NCBI GenBank assembly: GCA_022036555.1
Contig: CM039131.1
Coordinates: forward strand, 32,824,455 to 32,888,454
Length of the DNA stretch: 64,000 nt
Reading direction: 5' to 3'
Source of the DNA: Microstegium vimineum
Lineage: Eukaryota; Streptophyta; Magnoliopsida; Poales; Poaceae
Part shown: positions 25,692 through 37,617 of the stretch, one piece after another
How positions within the stretch are numbered: the stretch's first letter is position 1
Layout: every line of letters begins with the position of its first letter
The notes under the pieces: generated by a model
What the model saw: the letters and a program-made list of their open reading frames with translations, nothing else
Told to the model about the DNA's origin: nothing
Database searches by the model: none
Program-made: the position numbers and the translations under genes

Positions 25692-25902
25692 TGTTAGAAT
25701 ATGGTCTTATGGGCTGGCCATGGGCCTGGCACCCAAGCCCATCGGCTGGGCTGCCTCTAGTGATTATGGTAGATGATCACTAATTAGGCAAGAATCACTG
25801 TTGATTGAGTTTTTCTATGAACCTGTCCTAATTCTTGCCTACATATTGTACTCCATGTACTCATATGAATCTATCAATTTTCCTAAGACCTATTCGCTCT
25901 CA
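25692..25902 (+). mobile_element. Short LTR followed by a tRNA-Met-type primer site
   Basis: 211 bp from TGTTAGAATATGG to ATTCGCTCTCA, followed immediately by TGGTATCAACCGCC, which matches the usual initiator-Met primer-binding site of copia elements. The downstream body is quickly lost and no second LTR is visible. The short LTR would suit a small copia or TRIM-like element, now truncated. Confidence 0.6.
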
Positions 25903-26630
25903 TGGTATCAACCGCCTAGGTTTAGGTCTCTCTTCCGCTGCAACCCCTATAAAATTTAATGTTTATAGGCAGCACAGAAACTGATAATAGAATTCGGTAC
26001 ATTACCAATGCCCAGATATATATTACATAACCCATCAAATTATTTCAACACAACAACATGAAAATTAAACATAAAAATGAGACGATAATTATTCAGTTAC
26101 CTCAACAGTTCAGAGCATGAGCATCTATCACAGCATAGCCGTTGCCTCTTGCATATAGCAGTGCTGCACTTGGTGTGTGTGTACGAAAACAGAATATATA
26201 AACAGAAATAAAGGATCAGTGCAATCTCAAAGCTTATTCTGCAACAAGGTTTAGATTAAAAAAAAGAGCAAGCACCACAGGAACTGGTAATAAAATTCAA
26301 TTCAGAACATTACCAACACCAAAAATATTACATAATCCATCGAGTTATTTTAGCACAACAACATGAAAATTGAGAGTATAGAAAGACAATAATTATTATC
26401 CGGTTACATGGAATAAGCATACAAACATTACAGAGGCTACAGGCAAGTAAACAAACTGAACATTATTACACGATACAGGCTACACATGAGGCAGTTCCTC
26501 AACCTTCTATGCGAGATTTTGCTTCGCCTTGAAAACAAGCTCTGACTTCCAAGACCACAAGCAATAAACTCAATTTCCACCAAGGTGCTTGGTGGTCCTC
26601 TCTATGTCGCCGAGAAGTTCGGCGACGCAA
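25903..26630. repeat. F-box gene 3' flank; repeated segments
   Basis: Two related blocks, about 25970-26110 and 26275-26410, share ACATTACCAA, TTACATAACCCATCAA/TTACATAATCCATCGA and CACAACAACATGAAAATT. The part near 26205-26260 also matches the 3' flank of the receptor gene (23928 onward). No gene in this stretch. Confidence 0.55.
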
Positions 26631-28126
26631 TCATTCTTCCATGTCTGCAAGATCTGCTCGTGCTCTTGCTCGAGTCTGATAAACTTTTCTTCCTCCACTG
26701 CTGCTGCTGCTGCTGCTAACGCTATTGTTGTAGCTGTTGTTGATGCTCATTACATCGCTCAAGAAGTACCAGCAGATTGTGCTATGCGGATGCCCAGGTA
26801 AAAAGCCAACCGGAGGAGCCCTGCACGGCGTGGACCTCCCAGATTCCATGTCAAAAACCATGCCTTGATCCCTACCACGCCCACCAATCCAGTATACACA
26901 GTTGCCCCTCAGTCCTGGCACACCCTCTGCATACATTGACACTGCATTGTTCCTTCCCACAAAAAGCGAGTGACCTCCCAGGTCCTTCACCACATCCCAG
27001 CAAGGCTGCCGTCGAGGATAGTACCTAAGCACCAATATCTCATTTTCCGCAACGCGACGCTGACCTCCAGCAGGCAGCTGAAGAGTAACAGCGCAGCTTG
27101 CGTTCCTCCAAACTTGGTACAGATTACCCTCACAGAACACCAAGTTCTTCGCACTAGTAAATGACGACACAGTGTCATAAGGTGGAGCAAAGACAGTGGG
27201 AGGGTTGAAGGGGAGGTTGGCCTCAGACAACAAGGGCTCAACACTGGCTGCCGCATTTAGTGTGGTCCTTGAGATTCAGGTGGAACTTTCTTATAGGATG
27301 GGACGAATGTCTCTGCACAGAACGTAACCCTAAGTGGAATAGTTGGATCCAGATCTCTTGTTCGGGCCTGTTCATAACGCATCATCCGAAAATTGCGCTG
27401 ATGTTGCCATCGCAGTGGGCGAAAATTAATTGTGCGTTCAGCAGGTTGCGGTGGCTGGAGAACAGAGAACTCTGGCTCCGAGGGCCCTGCTTCATCGGCG
27501 TTGGCAGGCTTCCGGCGCCGGCGCTCAGGGAGACGGAGCACATGCACGTCCCCGCACTTGGTGAGGCAGTAGACCTTACCTTTGTCGGTGTAGACGACGT
27601 CGGTGAGCTGATCCCCGCTGGCGAGGCGGACGGGTTCCATGACGGCCCACCTCCTGGCACCGGCGGTGACGTACGCGATCCTGTCGATATCGCAGATTGC
27701 CGCGGCGGCGAAGTCGTCCTTGGCGGGGCTCGGGGTGAAGACGACCTTGGAAACCCAGCGGCTCTCGTAGATCAGCGGCGGGAGGAGGATCTCCACGGCG
27801 GCGATGGGGTTGAGGAGCACGAAGACGGTCTGGCCGCTGAAGAGGACGACGGAGAGCGCGAGCCAGCCGTTGCTGGAGCCGACGCAGCGGCTTCCCGAGA
27901 CGATGGCGGTGAGCTCGAAGGACCTCCGCGTGGGGAGGGAGGCGGCGTAGGGGCACCAGCGGGCGTCGTCGGCGACCACGAGGAGCGCGGGCGACGGCGG
28001 CGCGAGCGCGCAGCGCCACGCCGTGCAGGCGCCCCGCGCGCTGACATACCACTTGAGGTCGAGGCGGTCTCCGATGCGGCAGAGGAGATCTGGCGGCAGG
28101 TCAGCCCAGCGCCGGAACGGCGCCAT
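26631..28126 (-). pseudogene. F-box protein with DUF295-type domain, single-base frameshift
   Basis: Minus strand, ATG at 28126 (MAPFRRWADLPPDLLCRIG); an in-frame ATG at 28207 is an alternative. Residues 7-41 form the F-box, followed by a DUF295/KIB-like beta-propeller region (SSNGWLALS, VFVLLNP, WAVMEPVRLASGDQLTDVVY). The first frame stops at 27257 just after KKVPPESQGPH. The rest of the domain continues without a gap in another frame (from about 27250: AAASVEPLLSEANLPFNPP) to TGA at 26631, ending RADLADMEE. One extra base near 27258 would rejoin them, and the distance is too small for an intron. F-box proteins are substrate receptors of SCF ubiquitin ligases; DUF295 members are a large, fast-evolving grass family with frequent pseudogenes. 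Either a pseudogene or a sequence error at that base. Confidence 0.82.
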
Positions 28127-28437
28127 GGCGACCGGCGGACTCGGAATGCTAGGGTTTGGAGAGGGCGGATGCAGGCGATTCCCCTGCTGGGGAATTTCAC
28201 GATCCATTGTTCGGGTGGGGGATTTTACGAAGGGGCCCTCTCGGTTACGATGCGTTTGCGGAATGGTCCAACGGCTGAAAGAAAGGAATCGGGACCGCTT
28301 TCCCAGGCACATAGCCCAGCTATGATACTTGGCCCAAAAAAGGTCCAGTTTGGGAACGAGGTAAGAATCTGTTTTTAAGGCTCGCTAAGAGTGAAGCCCG
28401 ATCAAATGGGCCTTAGTAAGGTTTTGGATTCTGCTTA

Positions 28438-28564
28438 GGACTTGTTTGATGCACATGTATCTTTTTAAAACTATATGAATTGAAATAGATTGAAGTGGAT
28501 ATTAGTTTGAATACACTCCAACACATATGGTTTGAAGATGATACATGTACATCCAAACAAGGCC
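28438..28564. mobile_element. MITE family M1, copy 3
   Basis: Ends GGACTTGTTTGATGCACATG and CATGTACATCCAAACAAGGCC-type sequence bound 127 bp, with TTA direct repeats at 28435-28437 and 28565-28567. Same family as 18319 and 18627. Confidence 0.78.
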
Positions 28565-28567
28565 TTA

Positions 28568-28808
28568 GATGATGTTTGAAAGCACTCAACTAAAATTTAG
28601 CTAGCTAAAATTTTAGAGTTAAACTTTAGCCAGTAGTTGGGTGTTTAGATGCGCTAGCTAATAAACTCAACTAAACTTTAATTAGCTTTAGCTAGATTGA
28701 AGTAGCTAAACTTAGCTAAATTTTAGCTGAAGTTTTAGCTAGGTTGTTTGGGTGCATGCAACTAAAATTAGCTAGCTAAAGTTTAGTTGGTGCATCCAAA
28801 CACCCCCC
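28568..28808. mobile_element. Second MITE abutting M1 copy 3
   Basis: A palindrome-rich 241-bp block with inverted AACTAAAATTTAGCTAGC / GCTAGCTAAAGTTTAGTTGG arms and GGTGCATCCAAACACCCCCC at the right end. It shares the TTA at 28565-28567 with its neighbour and is followed by TTA at 28809-28811. Confidence 0.65.
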
Positions 28809-29178
28809 TTAGAAACATCTCTGCTAGAACACTAGGAGCTAAGTAGAGTTTTCAGCTTACCTCTTTCAGAACAGGTTGTACAACAATTGACAGAATTACA
28901 TGAATGAACAGGTTGTACAACAATTGATAGAATTGCATGAATTACTTGAGGCAAGTGATATAGATAAAAATACCAACGTTATATGGATCTACAACTACAA
29001 CTGAGGGACATTGTGTTCGACACAAGGAAAATTTACAGTCATTTAATGGTGTTAGGGAAGCTTCACCGCCGTTCTCATGACTTTGGTAAGCACAAGTTTT
29101 TCTTCTAGTTGCTTCTCTGGATTAGGCTAAATACAAGGAATCTGCTTAGAAAGAAAAACAAAGTAATGTATGATCATA

Positions 29179-32100
29179 TGTAACACCCTAAAATTTGCTC
29201 TTTGGAAAATAGAGTTAAATTGATTTAATTCTTAATTTTATGCTCATGAGAATTTAGGAAAAAAAATATAAATAAAAACTTTTCATTAAAGTTAAAATTA
29301 ACCCTCGGGTTAGATACATGGTTGCGCATTCATGCTTCTGCATATTATTTCCGTATTGAGTGGAGTTTCTAAATTCAAACTAGAATTCAAAATGTGGTTT
29401 GAAAATGATTTGGAGTCCAAGAAAAATAAAAGAAAAATGTTTCTTTTCCTCTCTCCCACTCATTCTCCTATCTGGCCCGAAGGCCTTTTCTTTTTCCCTT
29501 AGCCCAACACGGCACTCACTCCCCCACCTCCCTTTTTCTTCCCCGCATGGGCCTCGCCCTAGCCCGGCTTCTCGGCCCAAGCATTGCTTGGCCGCGCGGC
29601 CTTGTTCCCCTCAGGCACGGACGCACGCGCGCCCTCCCCGCTCTGCCTGACAGCCGGCCCCGCGCCCAATAGGTGGGACCCAGACGTCAGCGCCTCGCCG
29701 CCTTCTTCCACCTCCAGACGGAAGGCAGGATCGCCTTCCTCCTCCGGAACCGCGCGAAATCCTCGCCCGATTTCCCCTTTCCATCCTCGGCCTCGCCTCC
29801 AGGCTATAAAAGCCGAATCCCCGGGCCCCTCCGCTTTCCTCACGATCTTCAGCCGCGAGCGCCACGCCTCCAGAGCTCCTTCGCGTAGCCGAAACCCTAG
29901 AGCACCGCCGCGGTCGCCGCCTCGTCTATGTGCCTCCCTCCGGCCCAGTTTCTTGGAGCGCAGAGCTACGTCTCATGGTAAGGGAGCTTCCGGGTGCTCC
30001 AGAACCCCCTCTCGCCCTCTCTCTGCCTCTGCGCGAGTTCGCCAGAGCCGCCGAGCCGCTTCATCGTGCACACAACCGTACCCATCGCCATATCGGATCA
30101 ATCGATAGAACCATCGTGTTCGCCATCAACTCCTCTCCCTCCCTGTGCTTTTCCTATCGAGAATTGTGCCCCGCAGTGGCGGATTGTGCCGCACCGCCCA
30201 ACGCCGGCAATGGCGCCGCCGTCTCCTCTATTTCCGGCGAGCCCCTCCCCCCCTCTCTCTCTCGGATCTAATCTCGGCCGTCCATCTCGGATCAAACGGA
30301 TCTCAGCGCCCCATACCTCTTCGGTCCACGTTTTTGCAGAAGAGCCCCTCAACTTTTTAATGTATGAACCCGCAGTCCAAAGCGTATTCTCAGTTTACGC
30401 TTTCCCCTTTTGAAATCGGAACCCTATCTGTTTCATTCAAAATACGTTTCCATGAATTTACAAAAATGCCACTAATTTTGTTTTGCTCATAAAAACTCCG
30501 TTTTAACTCCGTTTCTAATCTTTCAAATTGCGTTAGATTCGTAGAGCCAAGATCTACCTAATGGAACCCTAATAAATTATGTTTTAAAACTTTGAAAATA
30601 AAGATTTATTTAATGTCTTTTTAAATGCAAGTTTAATCTCTAAATCTTGTTTAAACCCTATCTTCCACGTTTTCTTTTTAAATGCAAGTTTAATCTCTAA
30701 ATCTTGTTTAAATCCTATCTTCCACGTTTTAGATCCGATTCGACTCGTTCGAGTTGCGTTGGCTCCGTATCGATATAACCTTTTCATTAGTGATCTTTAA
30801 TATCATGTTAATATCTCTGTATTTTCATGGTTTCAAACCCTAACTTGATTAACCACTACGCAACTTGTTTTATACATAAAATAATGACAGTTTCTACTTT
30901 AGTTTTCAAAACCAAATACAACTTTGACCTAATCTAATCAAGATGTTTCTTTTAATTACTTTATGAACTCTTTTATATAGTTAAAATTGATAAAGCCTAT
31001 AGTTCTCTTTTGTAAAAGAAAATCTTCCGTTAGTCGTATCTTTCTAATCGTAGCATCGATTAGCGTGATCTTCGCGTTTGTGTGATCGTAGGTTTCTTTT
31101 TAAATCCTTTTCACTGATTGGTGTATTGTTCTAATTTATCCATGTTTGTATGCTTTGTATGTTTGATCAGATGTTTGAGTGGTGATCATTAATCTAGTCC
31201 AATCGGTGAGTTTTGTGTTGGAGATCAAGAAGAAGAAGTTGGTGTTTCTATAAATCTTTGAAGACTAGAACAAGAAGAAGGATCTATTTTAAGGCAAGTA
31301 TTATATGGGATTTTCCTTGATGTCCTATTCATGATGGTTTTTAAATCAAATCATATGCATGTGTCTAATTTTGTTGCCATACGGATTACCTAGAATTGTT
31401 ACCTTGAACCTTGAAATCCTATGTGTTACGTTGCATCTGGGTAGTTATTGCTAGCACTCCATTAAATGAGCATGATATTGAATCTTGATTAATGACTATA
31501 TGAAATGATAAAGTAAAACTTGAATTTTTAGCAACATGGATTTAGGATCCTATCTATCAGCAAAAGCTGGGACATACAGTACAACCATGAGAGCTACATG
31601 GCTCTGGCTTTAGTTCAGTATTAGGGTCACTCTCTCGCATGTGGCGGTTCACGAAAGTTGTCATTGACGAGCGGTTGCAGGGTATGGCCAGAGTGACTAC
31701 CGCTGCGCGTGTGTACCATCGAGGAGTCCTCGTATACCCCTTGCCCGTGGATCCGTAGTGTCTGTTGTTTGTCAGCGAGCCCCTTTGAAAGACTTCATAG
31801 TGTACCCTGCCATTTCACCTCGGAAGTGTTACAGGAGTTATAAACCCAGGCATATGGGCAACATGACTTATGGGTAAAGATGTACAACCTCTACAGAGTG
31901 TTAAAAAAACTGATATATCAGTCGTGCTCACGGACACGAGCGGCCCGGAAAACTCATAGAAACTTTGTTTACTAGTTGCTTATCATTATGAATCACTTTA
32001 TCATGATATTATGTTATTTGTTCATTTGTTTATATGATCATGCAGTTTAATTTGGGGGCTTAAGCATAACCTTTGATTTACCACTTGCAAAGTTTTGTTA

Positions 32101-32490
32101 TAAACTAAAAATGCTTATCGCAGTAAACCGTGTCAACCTTTTGAGCCTCATGAACCCCATATATACTTGTTGAGTACTAGAAGTACTTACGCTTGTTTAC
32201 TTTCAATGCTTTGGATAAAAATCCCGGATGGGTACCAGATTGTAAGAGTTTGGAGAAGATAGGCTTGTGATCAACCAGTCAGTTGGTCCCTGTGGAGTTG
32301 GAGTCTTCACCTGAAGATCGGAGTGTCTTTCCGCTGTTTGCTCTATTAAGGTTATTTCTTTGACCTTATATGTTATGTACTTAAGTATTGTCTTTTGATA
32401 TTACCTTGTTCTGTGGCTATATGTGAGATTTGACTTCCTGGACTCACATATAGTGTATATCTGGTTTTGTTCTTAAAACCGGGTGTGACA
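29179..32490 (+). mobile_element. 3.3-kb solo LTR (Ty3/gypsy-like)
   Basis: Begins TGTAACACCCTAAAATTTGC and ends AAAACCGGGTGTGACA, with short inverted ends TGT..ACA. Perfect 5-bp target duplication TCATA at 29174-29178 and 32491-32495. No internal coding domain, primer site or second LTR occurs inside, so it is a solo LTR left by LTR-LTR recombination (a LARD is the less likely alternative). It contains a TATA box, a tandem duplication of ~58 bp at 30617-30731, and late motifs such as TTGAGTACTAGAAGTACTTA found in long gypsy LTRs of grasses. Orientation follows the TATA box. Confidence 0.85.
29804..29811 (+). promoter_or_regulatory. Candidate TATA box of the solo LTR
   Basis: CTATAAAA stands in a GC-rich CT-biased stretch 626 bases from the LTR start, followed about 30 bases later by a C/T-rich start-like region. 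Suitable as the U3 promoter that sets the U3/R boundary. Confidence 0.5.
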
Positions 32491-32880
32491 TCATACCTGT
32501 GTTTTATGCAAACTAGGCTGGAAGAGAGTGCCTTTCACCTATTTTTTTAATGCCTTTTAGCCAGAGGTGTTGGCACTATCTCAATATACATCGAAACTTG
32601 AATCTTCAACCGTTGGACATGATCATTGAGGCTAGAACAATTTTTGGCAACGTCATTTTCAGAGAGAGTAATCATAGCAAGCTGGATCATTTGGGAAATG
32701 AGGAATGGTATAATTTTTTATAATGCCTCCTGCAACCTCTCGATTTAGAAGAGAAGTTTCAAAGAGGAGCTTGGACTGGTGTGCACCAAAGACAAGCCTA
32801 GCAGAGGCCAGTAGGGAGCTTTCCTGCTGACTTGTTCAAAAAACATTTTGGTGATTGTTGATTATTGATACAATTTTATG

Positions 32881-35191
32881 GAAATCTTTGGCAGGTATCT
32901 AGATTCTGATTCTTGATAGAAAATGAGAAGGAGATGAATCAAAACTAGGCAAAGCACCCTTTTGGATGATTATCCCTTCGAATGCAAAAAATGTGAATAA
33001 TCGGATGAACTTTGGTGGAACGTTTCACATTTTAGTGGGTATTATGGAGATTCACGTGAAACGTTTCTGACACCTAAACCTAATCCTAAACGTTTCTATC
33101 ATCCAAAATTTCAAATGCACCCGTAGTGGAGACATATGGAAAAGCCACTACCACAATTATAGGCGGCCTTTGTAGAGGGGGCATCTAACCCTTTTTAGGG
33201 GTGGTTGGGTCGGTCATTCCTATGAAAGTGGCTCTATAAATCATCGATTTGCAGGAACAGTTGGATATAGAGTCGTCCTTACATTTTTATATAAATTATG
33301 AAAAAAGGGCAAAATAATGAAGCAAAATTTTAATCTGGATGTCCCCGCCAGTCATGTTTAGGTACTTGTGGTGATCATCTTGATAGTTCAGTGATCATGA
33401 TAACACCGTCGACCAAGTTTAGATTATATATGATGATCACTTTAAGACCTAGATGACATTCTCTCTTAAGTTTAGGGACCCACACATATCATTTTAAAAA
33501 TTCAGCGATCTAGATGACAAATTGAGTCAAGTTGAGGGATCAGGTGAATTTTACTCTTCTAATATAAACCACCGTAAATATGAGTCAAGGTTATATAGAA
33601 CTTCACATTTCAAATGGGGTGTTAAAGGAAGTCCAAATAACGCTCTTGTGTTTATAAAATTAATGTGAATTTTCTTGCATCTCGTACTAAACTCATGTGA
33701 AAGGTGTCATCTTTCACATTAATGATTAGACAATAATTATCAAATATAAACGAAATGATATAATAGTTTTATATTAAAAAAAATTTAGATCTAAACAAGG
33801 CCTTAGCTCATGTGAGAGGTGCCACCTTTCCGGCTTTCCGTGTCATTCGAATATTTGCCACGTCGTGGTGCGGCGCGTCCACGCGTGGAGGCTGCCAGCT
33901 TCGTTCTAGCACCAAAACTCCGAAAGTTTGAATCGCAGCAGGGGCGGGAAGTGAAAACATTCAAGTCACCCGCCTCCTCCCAAAATCGCGTCCATTTCCC
34001 CTCAAAATCCCCTGCTCCTCTCTCCTTTCCAAATCGTCTCCCCCTCCAGGAACCATTCGTGCGTCTCTGATTCGCTCTTGCAACATAGAATGTGACATCA
34101 CGGTCGCCGCATTCGCGCCGGCCTAGCCTCCGTCCAACTTCCGTTGCAAATCCAGGTGTGTCGCCTCTTCCTCCCCGTCTTACCCTTCTATCTTCAGCAC
34201 CTCCTCTTCTCTTTCTAGGCTTCCTGCTTGACACCGAAGGCTGCTCCCGTCCCTGATCCAGCGGTGCCCTGTTCGACTGCGGCGGCGGTGGCTCCCTCTC
34301 GATCCGGTGGCGCCCCGGCCCTGCTCGATCCGGACACCTGCTATCCTTCTCGACCTGCGGCGCCTTGCTCGACTCTTGTGGCTGCTCCCCTCCGTGTTTG
34401 CTCAAATCCCCTATTCGTCATCCCTCGCTCCTCTCAACGACTGTGAGGCAGAGAGCGGACACTGAGCGGGAAGTCGTGCGCCTTCCTCACTTCTCATTGT
34501 TCTTCCTCACACAAGCGATTAATCATCTTTAATCTATGCTTAATCTTCGTAGGCGCCTATACTAGTAATAGGTCTTATATAGCACATTTCAAGTCAATAT
34601 AAATATAAGTAATGATATCGAGTTTTTATTTGCAGCCTAGCTTACAAAAATTTGTTGAATCTTTGTAGAAGTTTTTGAATCAATTATAAGAATTGTGCTA
34701 ATTAGTGTGCCAATTAGTGATGTGTCACTGTAACTTGACAAGGCCGTATCTACGATTTAGAAGACCCTGAACGGAATATCAAGATGTCGCCCCAAAATTT
34801 ATAAGGAAATAATATGACAAAATCATAATTTTACCTCATTATAAAGTTTTAAATATATGTTGTTTTTACGGTACTTATAACATATCAAATCTTGATGTCA
34901 CAACACTAAAAAATACTTAAACAACAAGTTAACCTTATGTTCTACTTAAAAGCACCATTCTCTTATGTTCTACTTAAAAACACTATTCTCTTAGAGGGTG
35001 GGGCCTATATATAGGTCTACATTATACATATGGACTATGGGAAGTCTGATGGTCTTCCATGGGCTGATGGGCCAACGAGTCTGCCGGTCTTGTACTGACA
35101 TACTAAATTTAATTGCTAGTTGTTACTATATGTAAATTTGGAGGCCCTAAAAAAATGGAGGCCCAGAACATAGGCACACCTTGCACATGCT
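32881..35191. other. Gene-free spacer left of the MULE
   Basis: Mostly AT-rich with no supported gene. A GC-rich patch at 33800-34450 carries open frames on both strands without domains; it looks like a promoter/first-exon remnant. A near-duplicate CTCATGTGAAAGGTGTCATC / CTCATGTGAGAGGTGCCACC occurs at 33692 and 33807. The last 450 bases (GGAGGCCC motifs) may be an unclassified repeat. Confidence 0.4.
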
Positions 35192-35356
35192 GAGAAATTG
35201 ACTATTATAGGACTCCAAACAACTGGTTTCTCTATAATAGGACTCCTAACATTGGTTTCTCCCAAATAAGACTCCAAACATTGTTTATAAGCTCTAATGA
35301 CATTTTGTTTCTTTTTTAATCTCTTTTGTCATCTAAATACATTTATTTGTTGTCAA
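35192..35356 (+). repeat. MULE left terminal inverted repeat
   Basis: Contains two and a half internal copies of a ~27-bp unit, ATAGGACTCC(A/T)AACA...GGTTTCTC, so the TIR itself is built of subrepeats. Pairs with 56160-56323. Confidence 0.85.
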
Positions 35357-35584
35357 CATGACCCTTTTATCCTTGAGTGTTTCACATGTCAATGATGGCA
35401 TTTTTCTTGTGGGCAGGGGCATGGCCTTGTGCCTGGGCTGGTCCGATGCCTCTGGTGCTGGCCATGGCCTTGGCTTGCTGTTGGTCGTGGCTTGCCTTGG
35501 CTGCTGGCCGTGACCATGCCTTGGCTAGCTGGTCGGTCGTGGCCATGGCTGGCAAGGACCCTCCATGGAGTCCGTCGGGTGAAG

Positions 35585-35798
35585 GCTCTCCATCCATGGG
35601 AGGGGCGGCTTGGGGAGGGAGGGGAAAGGAGGGAAGGCGGGCGGCGACCATCCATGGGAGCCCCGGCTTGAGGAGGGAGGGGGAGGGAGGGGAGGCGGGT
35701 GGCAACCATCCATGGGAGTGCAGCTTGGGGAGGGAGGGGGAAGGAGGGGCGGTGGGAGGCGGCCATCCATGGGAGGGGTGGCGGCCATCCATGGGAGG
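35585..35798. repeat. G-rich minisatellite inside the MULE
   Basis: A ~57-bp unit starting CCATCCATGGGAG and containing GGCTTGGGGAGGGAGGGG repeats about three to four times with substitutions (unit starts near 35590, 35650, 35709, 35762, 35786). The outer LTR insertion cut into it; related sequence (GGAGGCTTAGGGAGAGAGG) resumes right of the insertion at about 55993. Confidence 0.75.
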
Positions 35799-36358
35799 TG
35801 AGAGTTCCTATGTGATTTTGGTAATTGAGTGACAACTTAGGTGAACTAATATGTGTCTAAGTGATATATACACAGGAGATTAGTTCACATGTGATTGTGT
35901 GATGAAGGAGCTTATTGCACATGAAACATGACATGGAGTCATGTGATCAAGGTGGAGAAGATCAAGATGAGGCTTGACTTGATGGACCGGTTGCAACTGT
36001 GAAGGGCAAGTGAGTGATGCTTGGCGCCGATGGACCAACGCAATGGTGAAGAGCAAGTGAGGTCAAGATCGATAAACTAATACGGTCATGTGATGATATG
36101 AAGTGGATCATATCATTTGACTAGCGGATGGTGCATGTGTTGCATCAACATTGGAGAAGGAGATGGAATGGAATGCGCAAGGCAAAGGTATAACCTATAG
36201 GGCATTTAATTTCACCGGTCATAGGTGTGTAGAGAAGATTATGACCGGGTTTAGGATAGATAGCCGTACTATCAAGAGGAGCAAACTTGTTTGCATATCG
36301 GTTATCTAGTGCCACCGTGAGCGATCTAACTTTGCGATGAATTAGGACCGAGTGTCGC

Positions 36359-37603
36359 TGTAAGGACCTGATTAGCCTAGAGGGGGGTGAATAGGCCTGT
36401 TTCAAACTTTAAAACAAACTAGACAACTCTCTGTCAATAGGAGGCTGGCACTGCCGGGCTCAAGTCCGGCACTGCCGGGGTGGCCGACACTGCTGGTCTC
36501 TAGGGCAGCAGTGCTGGTCACCTGAACAGAATGTAGCACAATTCAAAATGTAAAGCTAGAATGGAAATTGTGCTTGAATGGAAACCTTCCTAGAGGTGTA
36601 GTGAACCTCTAGCACCACCTGAAAGTGGTAGCAACACACCCACGAGTAGATCGGGTCCAAACCCTAGAAATCACCTTGCAAACAATATATATCAAATAAT
36701 AGAGACAATCACAAGGATACACAAGATTTGACCCGTGGTTCAGCTCGCCACCAAGGCTTGCCTACGTCCATGTTGTTGAGGTGCGCCACACAAGGCTAGC
36801 TCTTTCCTCGGTCTCAAATCAAGGGGTTGAACCCTTAAGATGAGAGAAGTGTATTAGCAAATGATGGGTGATACAAACTTCCCTAGGCTGCCACACGAAG
36901 GAGGCAAGCTCAAGGGCAACCACTAGCCGGCTAGGAGCAAAGCTCTAAGAGTAAAGAACTCAAACCACCGGTCACCCTGCAAACCAAATGCTTGTAGGAG
37001 TGAAGATCCGAGGGAGAAGCTTCTTCTCAAGCTTGGAGGCTCAATCTCTCAAAGAATGATTGGAAATCAATGGAGGAGAGTGGATGAGCACCAAGGGAGA
37101 ATGGAGAGCAAGAAGGGGCTTCTCTTTCTGTTCTGTCGAAGTGTGAGAATGGGAATAGCAGAACTAGCCGTTGGGGTGAGTGAGGGGGTAAGAAATACCC
37201 CTTCACTGCCCACTGGCTGAACAAGCCGCGGCAGTGCCGGCCTGGGGCCCGGCACTGCTGGCCTGGGCAGAACAACAAGGATATGATCTTCAAGTAGCTG
37301 GCTGATTTTCCCACTATATATGTGGAGGTGTGATGTATTTGTATAGATATGCATTTGGTTCACTTGTTGGCATGTGTGTTGAATCCCTCTTTATAGTATG
37401 ACATACCTAACTCAAATTCAAAGTATAAAAGAATTTAAACGCTTTGAGCTTGTTGCCATGCACTTTTGTAGTTGGAGGGGTCCGCCAACATGTTCATCAA
37501 CCTCCTTAAGTTTAACCTGCTTGTCATACTCACAAAGTCTCATTATTCTTCTAATTGCGTTGTCATGTCATCAAAACCCACTTAAGGCTTGATTGCACTT
37601 TCA
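36359..37603 (-). repeat. Sirevirus 3' LTR
   Basis: On the plus strand it runs TGTAAGGACCTGATTAGCCT to AAGGCTTGATTGCACTTTCA, 1245 bp. Contains clusters of GGCACTGCC palindromes (around 36445-36510 and 37225-37262). Confidence 0.9.
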
Positions 37604-37617
37604 ATCTCCCCCTTTTT
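37604..37617 (-). promoter_or_regulatory. Polypurine tract of the Sirevirus
   Basis: Directly adjacent to the 3' LTR; on the minus strand it reads AAAAAGGGGGAGAT. Similar tracts lie further inside at about 37694, 37776 and 38189 (GGGGGAG cores), the multiple-PPT pattern described for Sireviruses. Confidence 0.8.

Larger units (their letters stand above)
28975..32880 (+). pseudogene. Decayed LINE-type reverse transcriptase tail (zf-RVT region), split by a solo LTR
   Basis: Two pieces, 28975-29178 and 32496-about 32880, join across the solo LTR. Translation on the plus strand shows KHKFFF, then LLLWIRLNTRNLLRKKN before the LTR, and TCVLCKLGW after it, then a shifted frame matching HLFF-CPFS-RCW and WIIWEMRNGIIF. 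This order is the zinc-finger/C-terminal region (zf-RVT) of plant non-LTR retrotransposons. Several in-frame stops and frame changes show it is dead. The LTR entered between the MYDH and TCVLC segments. No upstream endonuclease or polymerase core is visible. Confidence 0.6.

Noticed and set aside
27260..28378. A 372-codon plus-strand frame opposite the F-box gene
   Set aside because: Antisense shadow of the GC-rich F-box coding sequence; composition is Glu/Gly/Arg-biased and domain-free.
33803..34405. A 200-codon minus-strand frame
   Set aside because: Arg/Gly/Pro-rich, overlapped by equally open frames; no ordered region.
35382..35835. Several overlapping open frames with repeated HGW/PPS peptides
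   Set aside because: Produced by the minisatellite inside the MULE, not a gene.
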